This document shows, one piece after another, positions 55,780-64,000 of a stretch of 64,000 bases of DNA (position 1 is its first letter; each line of letters opens with the position of its first letter). The translations under genes and the position numbers were made by a program. The notes under the pieces are model-generated. The model ran no database searches and was not told the DNA's origin. It saw only the letters and a list, made by a program, of their open reading frames with translations. Source of the DNA: GWB1-38-13 sp964608405 (GTDB taxonomy: Bacteria; Patescibacteriota; Microgenomatia; UBA8517); NCBI GenBank assembly GCA_964608405.1, contig CAZSNC010000001.1, positions 1 to 64,000 on the forward strand, read 5' to 3'.

Positions 55780-58700
55780 TTACAAGGAAATTCTGTCTGA
55801 CATCACAGGAATCAGCCTTCCAATAATAACGTTTTCTTTGAGGCCCAATAAGTGATCCTCACTTCCCATAAGTGAAGCATTTGTCAATATATCAGTCGTT
55901 TGCTCAAACGAAGCGGCAGAAAGCCAGCTTTGTGTGTAAAGTGCCCTTCTCGTAATTCCAAGACGTATTTGCTGTGCAGTTGCAGGCTCCCCTCCGGCAG
56001 AAAGTACTTTTTCATTCTCTTCTTCAAATGTCGTTTTCCCAGTAATCTCACCAGGAATAAGGAATGTGTCGCCCGAGGAGATAATTTTTACTTCATCACT
56101 CATTTTCTTGACTATCACTTCGAAATGTTTGTCATGTATATTAATCCCCTGGCTTTCATAAACTGCCTGAACCTCATTTACCAAATACTCCTGGGCGGAT
56201 TTTAGTCCTCTTATCAAAAGAACCTCTTTTATATCAAGATATCCCAAAGCTAATGGGGAACCGGCTTCAATTAGTTGCTTGTCCTCAACGGCAAGTTTCA
56301 AGGTTTTGGGAACAATATACTCCCGTTCTTCTTTTGGTTTTGTCGAGGTCGAGATGACTTTGACTTTCCAACCTTCCTCAATTTCACCTAATACAACTTT
56401 TCCGGAAATTTCCGTCAGAGGCGAGAAGACTTTCGGTGTTCTTGCTTCAAACAACTCCTCAACACGTGGTAGTCCCTGCGTAACGTCAACACCAACGACT
56501 CCGCCAGAGTGTTTGGTCCTGAGAGTAAGTTGTGTACCCGGCTCCCCAATTGACTGGGCTGCAACAACTCCCACCGGAACACCCATTTGTACCAACCCTT
56601 TCTTGGAAAGATCCCGTCCATAGCATTTTGCACAAATCCCATGCCTTTCACTACATGTGAGAGGAGATCTGACAACTACTTCTTCAACCGCATTATCCTC
56701 AATAATTTTAATTTCTTTCTCCCCAATCATGCTGTCCGAGGCGACTAACACCTTACCTTTAGCATCAGTTACGTCACTTGCCAATATCCTACCAACAAGT
56801 CTCAATGTAAAAGACTTGGACCGTTCGGATCTTTTAATCAACAGCCCTTCCTTGGTTCCACAATCCTCAACCCTAACAATACAATCGTGCGAAACATCAA
56901 CCAATCTTCTCGTAAGATATCCTGCATCGGCAGTCTTAAGAGCCGTATCGGTTAATCCTTTTCTTGAACCTCTGGATGATGTCAAATATTCAAATATTGA
57001 AAGACCTTCTCTGAAGTTTGATTTGATAGGCATCTCTACGATCTTGCCCAACGGGTCAACAACCAAACCTCTAATAGCAGCCAACTGTTTTACCTGATCT
57101 CTTGACGTTCTTCCGACTTTAGCATCGATAACCGTTCTGATTGGATTGTCCGTATCAAGAAGTTCCCATGTCTTGTCGGTAAGTTCCTCCGTTGTCTCAA
57201 TCCACACCTTCTGATTCAAATTCCTTTTCTCTTCCAAGGTAATTAACCCTTGTGCAAAGTTGGCATCGTGTTCTGACACTCTTTTATCCGCCGCTGCAAG
57301 AATCTTTTGTTTGTCGGGGTGAACCTTCGCGTCAAAGATGCTGAAAGAAAATCCTGAAATTGTTCCACCCGCAAAACCAAGGTCTTTAACTGCATCAATC
57401 ATCTCTACAACTTTTTCCGTGTCGTTAGTCGCATAAGCCCGGGCAAACAATTGTTTAATCAAAGACGATGTTATTGATTGGTTGATAAATTCATAACCGC
57501 TCGGCATAGCTTCGTTAAAAAGAATCCTCCCGACTGTTGTCTCAATAATTTCTCCCTCGATTCTGACTTTTATTGTTTGCCTTAAATCAATTTTTTGAGA
57601 TTGATAGGCAGTTATTGCATCCTCTTTGTCAGAAAAAACCGACTGTGATGTCTCCAGTTTCGAATCGATACTGGTTAAGAAATATACGCCAAGTGCTATC
57701 TCTTTACTTGACGGAGTTGATATCGGACTACCGTCGGCAGGTCTTAAAAGATTATTTTGCGGAAGCATAAGTCTTTCAGCTTCTTCAATTGCTTTCTTTG
57801 AAAGAGGAACATGAACAGCCATTTGGTCGCCGTCAAAGTCTGCATTAAACCCGCTACATACCGCAGGATGAATTCTTATTGCATTTCCTTCAATCAAAAC
57901 CGGATAAAAAGCCTGAATACCGAGTTTGTGAAGAGTAGGCGCCCTGTTTAAAAGTACGGGGTGTTTTTTGGTAATCTCCTCCAGTATATCAAAAACTTCC
58001 GGAGGTCTTTTCTCGAGCATGTTTTTAGCACTTTTTACGTTCGGCGCAATTCCCCTAAGAATCATTTCCTTCAAAACAAAGGGCTTAAACATTTCAAGTG
58101 CCATCTCTTTCGGCAAGCCACACTGATTAAGTTTTAATTCCGGACCGACAACTATTACCGATCTGCCTGAATAGTCAACCCTTTTACCAAGTAGGTTTTG
58201 CCTAAACCTTCCCTGCTTACCCTTAAGCATGTCTGAGAGGGATCTTAAAGGCTGTCTACCTCTTCCTCTTCTTGTTGCTTTCCGTTGTGAGGCATCAACC
58301 AAAGAATCGACTGACTCCTGGAGCATCCTCTTCTCATTACGTAAAATAATTTCCGGAGCTCCAAGGTTTATTAAGTGCTTTAATCTGTTGTTTCTATTAA
58401 TTACTCTCCTGTACAAATCGTTAAGATCGCTTGTCGCAAATCTTCCCCCTGAAAGCTGGACCATCGGTCTAAGGTCAGGCGGAAGTACAGGAAGAACTTT
58501 CACAACCATAGAAGCAGGACTAATTTTTGCTCTCCTTAATCCGTCAATTAATTTGAGTCGTTTTGCTAATTTTACATATTTAGAAGCAGTGGTATTTTTA
58601 AGTTCGACCAATTCTTTTCTCAAGTTTGAGGCCAACTCTTCAACTTTTACTTCGGAAATAGCCGAAAGAATGGCATCGGCACCCATCTTCACTTCAAAAA

Positions 58701-59493
58701 AGTCTGTGGCATCGTACACCGCAAGTTGTTCGTACTCTTCTTCGGAAACAATTGACAGTTTTGTTAAATTTTTAACCAACCCAACCATTCCTTCAAAAAG
58801 TTCTTTTGTGTTTTGGAGAGTATTTTTTTCTTCCTTTGCCAGTGCTGCTTCTTTTTTCCTAAGATCAAGATCTATTTCGGATACTGCAAGTGATGATTGT
58901 TCTTTATTTTTAATCTTCTTTTCCGTTTTTTCCTTCTCTTCACCAGCTTTTTTCCCTAATTCAAGTTTTCTTTCCTCATAACTCTCCTTTAATTCTTTTT
59001 CTCTTACACTCCAGGCTTTTTCGATTCGGGAAATTGCCTCTTCTTTCTTTTTATTCTCGACATTCAAAACAAGATACCTGGCAAAATAAATTACCTGTTC
59101 GATAGCCCTCGGTGGAACATCTAAAAGTAGAGATAATCTCGAAGGAGCTCCTTTAAAATACCAAACATGAACAACAGGAGAAGCCAAGGTAATATGCCCC
59201 ATTCTTTCCCTTCTCACTCTGGATTGGGTCACTTCAACACCACATTTGTCACAAATTACTCCTTTGTAGCGAATTCTTTTATATTTTCCACAATAACATT
59301 CCCAATCTTTTGTGGGTCCAAAAATTCTTTCATCAAAAAGACCGTCTTTTTCCGGTTTGAGAGTGCGGTAATTGATCGTCTCCGGTTTTGTTACCTCTCC
59401 ATGAGACCACTTCCGAATGTCATCCGGAGAAGCCAGTTTAATGATTAACGACTTAAAATCACTTAAATTGTTTAGCTCGTTTAATAAATCCAT
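55780..59493 (-). CDS. rpoC: RNA polymerase beta' subunit
   Basis: Largest catalytic polymerase subunit (1237 aa). N-terminal zinc ribbon (YCGKYKRIRYKGVICDKCG, about 68-86), RRGRGRQPLRSLSDMLKGKQGRFRQNLLGKRVDYSGRSVI, the catalytic NADFDGDQMAVH (near 540), trigger-loop region TDTALKTADAGYLTRRLVDVSHD and the second zinc cluster (CSERHGICAKCYG). A coiled coil near 165-225 is Lys/Glu-rich. ATG follows the rpoB stop by 2 bases. Fused or split forms are not seen. Confidence 0.98.
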   Translation of the reverse strand: MDLLNELNNLSDFKSLIIKLASPDDIRKWSHGEVTKPETINYRTLKPEKDGLFDERIFGPTKDWECYCGKYKRIRYKGVICDKCGVEVTQSRVRRERMGHITLASPVVHVWYFKGAPSRLSLLLDVPPRAIEQVIYFARYLVLNVENKKKEEAISRIEKAWSVREKELKESYEERKLELGKKAGEEKEKTEKKIKNKEQSSLAVSEIDLDLRKKEAALAKEEKNTLQNTKELFEGMVGLVKNLTKLSIVSEEEYEQLAVYDATDFFEVKMGADAILSAISEVKVEELASNLRKELVELKNTTASKYVKLAKRLKLIDGLRRAKISPASMVVKVLPVLPPDLRPMVQLSGGRFATSDLNDLYRRVINRNNRLKHLINLGAPEIILRNEKRMLQESVDSLVDASQRKATRRGRGRQPLRSLSDMLKGKQGRFRQNLLGKRVDYSGRSVIVVGPELKLNQCGLPKEMALEMFKPFVLKEMILRGIAPNVKSAKNMLEKRPPEVFDILEEITKKHPVLLNRAPTLHKLGIQAFYPVLIEGNAIRIHPAVCSGFNADFDGDQMAVHVPLSKKAIEEAERLMLPQNNLLRPADGSPISTPSSKEIALGVYFLTSIDSKLETSQSVFSDKEDAITAYQSQKIDLRQTIKVRIEGEIIETTVGRILFNEAMPSGYEFINQSITSSLIKQLFARAYATNDTEKVVEMIDAVKDLGFAGGTISGFSFSIFDAKVHPDKQKILAAADKRVSEHDANFAQGLITLEEKRNLNQKVWIETTEELTDKTWELLDTDNPIRTVIDAKVGRTSRDQVKQLAAIRGLVVDPLGKIVEMPIKSNFREGLSIFEYLTSSRGSRKGLTDTALKTADAGYLTRRLVDVSHDCIVRVEDCGTKEGLLIKRSERSKSFTLRLVGRILASDVTDAKGKVLVASDSMIGEKEIKIIEDNAVEEVVVRSPLTCSERHGICAKCYGRDLSKKGLVQMGVPVGVVAAQSIGEPGTQLTLRTKHSGGVVGVDVTQGLPRVEELFEARTPKVFSPLTEISGKVVLGEIEEGWKVKVISTSTKPKEEREYIVPKTLKLAVEDKQLIEAGSPLALGYLDIKEVLLIRGLKSAQEYLVNEVQAVYESQGINIHDKHFEVIVKKMSDEVKIISSGDTFLIPGEITGKTTFEEENEKVLSAGGEPATAQQIRLGITRRALYTQSWLSAASFEQTTDILTNASLMGSEDHLLGLKENVIIGRLIPVMSDRISL

Positions 59494-59495
59494 AG

Positions 59496-62400
59496 TTACT
59501 TAATAACTTCTTCGACTTCCATTGGCCCAGCAGGGTTTAAAATCTCGTCCGTAGCCACAACTTCCGCTCCTGAGACTTCTGCCAATTCCTTCGCCTCAAT
59601 GGTATCTTTTGATTCTTCTTCTTGTGTATTTATATACGTTCCTCCGATAGCGTCAATAGACAAACCCAAAGAGTTCAGTTCCCTTATTAAAACTTTAAAG
59701 CTCTCCGGAACAGTAGCCTCAGGAATGTCAACACCTTTTACTATCGATTCAAACGCACGTGCTCTACCTGAAATATCGTCCGACTTTATTGTAAGCATTT
59801 CCTGAAGCGTATATGCCGCCTGGTGTGCTTCAAGCCCCCAAACTTCCATCTCTCCGAGCCTCTGGCCTCCCATTTGAGCTTTTCCTCCGAGAGGCTGTTG
59901 CGTGACCAAAGAGTACGGCCCGGTTGATCTCGCATGGGTTTTATCCTCAACCATGTGGGTTAGTTTCAAAATGTAGCCCAAACCAACTACTGTATCTTCC
60001 TTAAAGTACTCACCGGTTCGGCCGTTAATTAATCTTGTTTTTCCGGAGACCGGAAGTCCAGCCTTTTTCAATTCAACAAGAATCTGTTCTTCACCAATTT
60101 TGTCAAAAACCGGAAGGGCTCCTTTTTCACCAAATTTTTTCAAAGCCCATCCAAGGTGACATTCCAACAGCTGTCCCAAGTTCATTCTTGCCAAAACCGA
60201 AAGGGGAGAAATAATAATATCGACAGGGGTACCATCTGGAAGGTATGGCATATCAGGAATCGGCATTATTTTTGCGATTACCCCTTTGTTTCCATGCCTT
60301 CCTGCTACTTTATCTCCAACCGTAATTTTTCTCATCTGGGCGACTCTAACCAATACTCTTTTAATTACGCCAGGCCCCAATTCATCACCTTTGTCACGAT
60401 CCAAAATATTCACCCCAATAACAATACCCTTTTCTCCGTGAGGAACTTTCAAGGAAGTATCTCTTACCTCTCTGGCTTTTTCGCCGAAGATTGCTCTCAA
60501 AAGTCTTTCTTCGGAAGTCAGTTCTGTCTCGCCTTTAGGTGCAATTTTTCCAACAAGAATGTCGCTTGGTCCAACTTCGGCTCCGACAACCACAATTCCA
60601 TCGTCTGCCAAGTTTGCCAAATCAGTTTCAGATACATTAGGAATATCTCTGGTTAACTCTTCGGGGCCAAGTTTTGTATCAACCACATCGCATTCATATT
60701 CCTCAATATGAATGGACGTTAATAAGTCTTCCCTGACCAACTTTTCACTGACTAATACTGCATCTTCAAATCCATAACCTTCAAGAGGCATATAGGCAAT
60801 AACCAAATTTCGTCCCAATGCCAATTCTCCCCCCTCGGTTGAAGGTCCGTCCGCCAAAATATCTCCCTTTGCCACTTTATCCCCCGGATTCACTCTGACA
60901 TTTTGGTTGTAACAGGTGGAATGGGCAGTCCGTCTGAACTTTGATATATAGTAAACTTCTTTTCTTCCGTTATCGATAAGTTCCACATCCTCCGCCAGAT
61001 CTAAGGAGTCAACTTTCTTGTCCAGCTTAATTATAATTTTTTCAGAATCGGCAAATTCAACCCTACCTGAATGGATTGCAACAACACTCCTTTTCATACC
61101 TTTTGCAATATCCGCCTCCATTCCGGTTCCAATAACCGGCGATTCGGGATTAACAAGAGGGACCGCCTGACACTGCATATTGCTTCCCATCAAAGCACGA
61201 TTGCCTTCATCGTGTGACAAAAAGGGGATAAGGGAAGCTGAGGTTCCGACAACCTGGCGGGGGGTCAAATCAACAAAGTCTACCAACTCGGATGGACCTT
61301 CGGATGCTACTCCATGAAACCTGAAAGGAACTCTTTTTTCGGTTATATATCCGTATCTGTCAAGTTCAACCCCTGCATGCGTAATATGAAATTGTTCCTC
61401 ATCATCAGCCGTCATATAGACAATCTCGTCGGTAACTTTACATTTTGTCTTTCCGCCTTGTTTTACTTTCTCAACTTTACGGTAAGGGGTTTCAATAAAA
61501 CCAAATTGATTAACTTTCGCATATAATGCCAGGTAAGAAACAAGTCCGATATTCGGTCCTTCCGGAGTTCTGACAGGATCAATTCTCCCGTATTGTGAAG
61601 AGTTAACGTCTCTTATCGAAAAAGATGCCCTCTCACGATTAATTCCGCCAAGTCCCAAAACCGATACTCTTCTTAAATTATCAAGCTCGGATAATGGATT
61701 TGTGTCATCAAGAATTGTGGAAAGTTGATTCGATCTGAAAAATTCGTTCAGTGATGCAATCAACGGTCTTGCGTTAATAAGAGTTGAAGGCACCGGTTTA
61801 TCATCCGGAGATATAAGGCTCATTTTCTCTTTAACCGATCTTTCGAGCCTTAAAAGTCCGATTCTAAATGCATTGACCGCCACAAGTTCCCCAACTCTTC
61901 TAAGTCTTCGGTTGGCCAAATGGTCAATGTCATCAACTCTCCCAACGCCATTTTGTAATCCTATAAGGTATTTTATTGCTCCAATAATATCCGCTTTTGT
62001 AACAATTTGATTTTCTTTGACATTAGCCACATTAAGACCCAATCTTTTATTAATCTTGTATCTCCCCACACTACCGAGATCGTATCTTTTTGGATCAAGA
62101 AACAAAGAGGTGAACAAGTTTTCTGCATTTTCCAATAGAACTGGCTCACCAGGTCTTAGTTTCCTGTAAATTTCAAGATAAGCTTCATCTTTATTTTTCG
62201 AAGAATCTTTTGCGAATGTGGCTTTCAAATAATCATGGTGTGGATCCGTGTTTACCTCCTTAAACGTATTTATAATTTCTTCATCCGTGGAAAGTCCCAT
62301 CGCTCTCAAAAATGCCGTTCCAATGACTTTCCTTCTACGATCAATTCTCGCAGCAATTACGTCGTTTTTCGATACTTCAAACTCAAGCCACGAACCCCGT

Positions 62401-62879
62401 AAAGGTCTCACTTCGGCCATGTAAAGCATTCTTCCCGTTGAGATATCAAGATTGCCCGAAAAATAAACCCCTGGGCTTCTGACAATCTGATTGATTACCG
62501 CCCTTTCGATTCCGTTTATCACAAACGTCCCTCTTGAGGTCATTTGTGGTAAATCCCCCAAAAAAACGTCCTGTGCCACTTCCTTACCGGTTCTCTTGTT
62601 GACAAGTACGGCGGTTATTTTAAGTGGTGCGGAATAGGTAAGCCCTTTGTCCTGGCAAACACGCGGGGATAATTTTGCAACACCGAGAGAGGGATTACCT
62701 AAGGTAATCCTCCAATTCTTTCCGGTAAAATCGTCTATGGGGGAAATATCGGCAAGTTCCTGAGCAATTCCTTCTTTTAAAAACGTCTCCCATGATTCAC
62801 GCTGCACTAAAGTAAGGTCCAGTTCAGGAATATTTTTTTCTTCTTTACTAAAGTTGCGTCGGGTTTTTTTAGAAGTCAT
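59496..62879 (-). CDS. rpoB: RNA polymerase beta subunit
   Basis: Catalytic polymerase subunit (1127 aa). Rifampicin-pocket region FFRSNQLSTILDDTNPLSELDNLRRVSVLGLGGINRERA (about 385-425; the usual FFGSSQLSQFMDQ...HKRRLSALGPGGL), RTPEGPNIGLVSYLALYA, VAGRHGNKGVIAKIMPIPDMPYLPDGTPVDIIISPLSVLARMNLGQLLE and GKAQMGGQRLGEMEVWGLEAHQAAYTLQEMLTIKSDD are intact. The sequence LSELDNLRRVSVLG differs at the rifampicin-contact histidine (HKRR to NLRR), which may reduce drug binding. A 110-140 base leader precedes it. Confidence 0.98.
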   Translation of the reverse strand: MTSKKTRRNFSKEEKNIPELDLTLVQRESWETFLKEGIAQELADISPIDDFTGKNWRITLGNPSLGVAKLSPRVCQDKGLTYSAPLKITAVLVNKRTGKEVAQDVFLGDLPQMTSRGTFVINGIERAVINQIVRSPGVYFSGNLDISTGRMLYMAEVRPLRGSWLEFEVSKNDVIAARIDRRRKVIGTAFLRAMGLSTDEEIINTFKEVNTDPHHDYLKATFAKDSSKNKDEAYLEIYRKLRPGEPVLLENAENLFTSLFLDPKRYDLGSVGRYKINKRLGLNVANVKENQIVTKADIIGAIKYLIGLQNGVGRVDDIDHLANRRLRRVGELVAVNAFRIGLLRLERSVKEKMSLISPDDKPVPSTLINARPLIASLNEFFRSNQLSTILDDTNPLSELDNLRRVSVLGLGGINRERASFSIRDVNSSQYGRIDPVRTPEGPNIGLVSYLALYAKVNQFGFIETPYRKVEKVKQGGKTKCKVTDEIVYMTADDEEQFHITHAGVELDRYGYITEKRVPFRFHGVASEGPSELVDFVDLTPRQVVGTSASLIPFLSHDEGNRALMGSNMQCQAVPLVNPESPVIGTGMEADIAKGMKRSVVAIHSGRVEFADSEKIIIKLDKKVDSLDLAEDVELIDNGRKEVYYISKFRRTAHSTCYNQNVRVNPGDKVAKGDILADGPSTEGGELALGRNLVIAYMPLEGYGFEDAVLVSEKLVREDLLTSIHIEEYECDVVDTKLGPEELTRDIPNVSETDLANLADDGIVVVGAEVGPSDILVGKIAPKGETELTSEERLLRAIFGEKAREVRDTSLKVPHGEKGIVIGVNILDRDKGDELGPGVIKRVLVRVAQMRKITVGDKVAGRHGNKGVIAKIMPIPDMPYLPDGTPVDIIISPLSVLARMNLGQLLECHLGWALKKFGEKGALPVFDKIGEEQILVELKKAGLPVSGKTRLINGRTGEYFKEDTVVGLGYILKLTHMVEDKTHARSTGPYSLVTQQPLGGKAQMGGQRLGEMEVWGLEAHQAAYTLQEMLTIKSDDISGRARAFESIVKGVDIPEATVPESFKVLIRELNSLGLSIDAIGGTYINTQEEESKDTIEAKELAEVSGAEVVATDEILNPAGPMEVEEVIK

Positions 62880-62912
62880 TTCTGGTTAATATATTGATAA
62901 TATAAAAAAGTT

Positions 62913-62931
62913 GATTTTTAACCCAAAAATC
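62913..62931 (-). promoter_or_regulatory. Leader hairpin before rpoB
   Basis: GATTTTT (62913-62919) and AAAAATC (62925-62931) form a 7-bp A/T-rich stem; on the minus strand a T6 run follows after three bases, about 25 bases before the rpoB start. A second hairpin (CTTGGAT/ATCCCAAG, 62945-62964) is just upstream. Weak attenuator or mRNA-stability elements are possible. Confidence 0.35.
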
Positions 62932-62991
62932 CCCGAGAGACAATCTTGGGATAAAAAATCCAAGCGTACAATATTATACGCCTAGTACGGG

Positions 62992-63020
62992 TTTTTATCA
63001 TATCCAAAAGCCCGTGTCAA
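62992..63020 (-). promoter_or_regulatory. Promoter(s) of rpoB-rpoC
   Basis: TTGACA (63020-63015), 17-base spacer, TAAAAA (62997-62992). A further TATAAT at 62978-62973 could be the -10 of a second start nearer to rpoB. An imperfect inverted repeat ACGGG.TTTT/AAAA.CCCGT spans the first promoter. Confidence 0.55.
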
Positions 63021-63034
63021 TACCTGAAAAGGTT

Positions 63035-64000
63035 TTAGTTATGCCCCAAGTATATTCTTACGTTAGAGAAATGTTCTTCGGAAGTCTTTGCGTAATGAAT
63101 TTCGCCATCAGGTGAGTGTATGTAAAACCAATACTCAGAATCCTGGGGATTGGCTGCGGCTTTAAGCGATGCTATTCCGGGATTACATATTGGCAAGGGT
63201 GGTAAACCATTGTGTTTGTAGGTATTAAAGGGGGAATTTATACTCAAATCGTCTAAGGTTAAAATTGGCCACCAGTCTTCCCCACTTTTTAAGTTGGCAA
63301 CAGCATACTGAACGCTGGCATCGACCTGAAGAGGCCATCCGTTTTCAATCCTCTTCCAAAGTATCCCGGCAACAATAGGTTTTTCAGAAGATGCCTTCGT
63401 TTCCCGCTCTAAAATAGAGGCCATGATAACTATTTCGCTTCTAGTGCGGTTTGTACCTTTAGGAAGAATAACTTCTCCTTCATACTTCTGGTTAAAGGTT
63501 GACTTGAGTTTATCGTATACGGCCTTTGCTCCAGCATTTCTCGGAAAAAGATAAGTATCAGGAAAAAGATACCCCTCGGAGTCTTTTGCAAGCATAAGGA
63601 ATTGCTCCTTAAAGTCTCTGCCACTTTTTTCATCCATCTCAAGCGACAGGATTATTTTTTCAACAACCTCTTCTTTTCTCAACCCTTCCGGAATGGTCAC
63701 CCATAGTTCTTTCGGTCCCTTACCAAGCGCATTTACAATTTCGGAAACACTCATTGACGGAGAAAGTTCGAATTCTCCTGCATTGATATTTTTTGATTTG
63801 TCAAAAAACTGTACATACAGTTTAAAAACCAACCTGCTTCTGATTAAATTCCTTTTATACAAATCCTCACCAATTTGCGAGGCAGATTTTCCCTTGGTTA
63901 CGATAAAACTTACCCGTTCGTTTGAACTTATCGATACTGGAGACATATTATTTTTAAACCAATAGCAGAAATAGGAAGCAAGGATGATAATGGCGACAAG
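63035..64000 (-). CDS. mltG: Endolytic transglycosylase MltG-like, N-terminus outside the window
   Basis: Cleaves nascent peptidoglycan strands at the membrane (YceG family). The frame is open through the window edge; the 18 codons upstream of ATG 63946 encode LVAIIILASYFCYWF, part of a membrane anchor, so the start lies beyond 64000. Visible: LysM-like N-terminal region (VTKGKSASQIGEDLYKRNLIRS), SEGYLFPDTY, catalytic Glu in IMASILERET, GWPLQVDASVQYA, and NTYKHNGLPPLPICNPGIASLKAA. Normal family organisation. It lies upstream of rpoB with a leader region between. Confidence 0.94.
   Translation of the reverse strand, partial: LVAIIILASYFCYWFKNNMSPVSISSNERVSFIVTKGKSASQIGEDLYKRNLIRSRLVFKLYVQFFDKSKNINAGEFELSPSMSVSEIVNALGKGPKELWVTIPEGLRKEEVVEKIILSLEMDEKSGRDFKEQFLMLAKDSEGYLFPDTYLFPRNAGAKAVYDKLKSTFNQKYEGEVILPKGTNRTRSEIVIMASILERETKASSEKPIVAGILWKRIENGWPLQVDASVQYAVANLKSGEDWWPILTLDDLSINSPFNTYKHNGLPPLPICNPGIASLKAAANPQDSEYWFYIHSPDGEIHYAKTSEEHFSNVRIYLGHN

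Noticed and set aside
58229..58981. A 250-codon open frame on the plus strand inside rpoC
   Set aside because: It is the reverse complement of well-conserved rpoC coding sequence, with Ser/Phe-rich low-complexity content from A/T codon bias.

Overview
The window is 64 kb of A+T-rich bacterial chromosome. It reads like a Candidate Phyla Radiation (Patescibacteria) genome, probably Microgenomates-like; this placement is an inference. The supporting signs are tightly packed small genes, a ribosomal spc cluster with no rpmD (L30) between rpsE and rplO, a Gram-positive-style type IV pilus locus with a fused PilM-PilN, TrbC/VirB2-like cysteine-rich surface proteins, and many REC-only or small membrane proteins. 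TAA, TAG and TGA are all used as stops, so the code is standard.

Layout. 0-8.8 kb holds small accessory units: a lysozyme-like wall hydrolase, a Crp/Fnr regulator divergent from a small membrane protein, Mn-type superoxide dismutase, a lipoprotein, a short alpha-glucan phosphorylase, two REC-only response regulators and a 7TM histidine kinase. 8.8-12.4 kb is a compact three-gene operon (E1/ThiF-like adenylating enzyme, ELFV amino-acid dehydrogenase, PaaK-like adenylate ligase) that I cannot assign to a known pathway; it is the best candidate here for an undescribed system. 12.5-22.3 kb is the type IV pilus locus: pilin, PilO-like, PilM-PilN fusion, three prepilin-like proteins on the other strand, PilC and PilB. 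RNase P RNA follows at 22.5-22.8 kb, then an AI-2E-family permease, miaA, HU, an unanchored RNase Y, recX and recA (to 28.4 kb). 28.4-31.9 kb holds two related cysteine-rich membrane proteins, then tRNA-Pro(GGG).

From 32.3 kb to the end almost everything is on the minus strand. In transcription order (right to left) it runs mltG (cut by the window end), rpoB, rpoC, rpsL, rpsG, fusA, tuf, rpsJ, a TlyA-like methyltransferase, rplC-D-W-B, rpsS, rplV, rpsC, rplP, rpmC, rpsQ, rplN-X-E, rpsZ, rpsH, rplF-R, rpsE, rplO, secY, adk, map, infA, rpmJ, rpsM-K-D, rpoA, rplQ, rplM, rpsI, an HD hydrolase and uppS. This is the classical str-S10-spc-alpha supercluster.

Expression signals. Many isolated genes have a -10 box (often an extended TGN -10) ending 5-12 bases before the start codon, which predicts leaderless or nearly leaderless mRNAs. 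Housekeeping units (tuf, rplC, rpoB, rny) instead have longer leaders with hairpins. Intrinsic-terminator hairpins sit directly before the rpsJ and rplC start codons and look like attenuators. Few genes have a clear Shine-Dalgarno; many neighbours are joined by a stop codon, one base and ATG, suggesting coupled translation. All promoter and attenuator calls are by eye.
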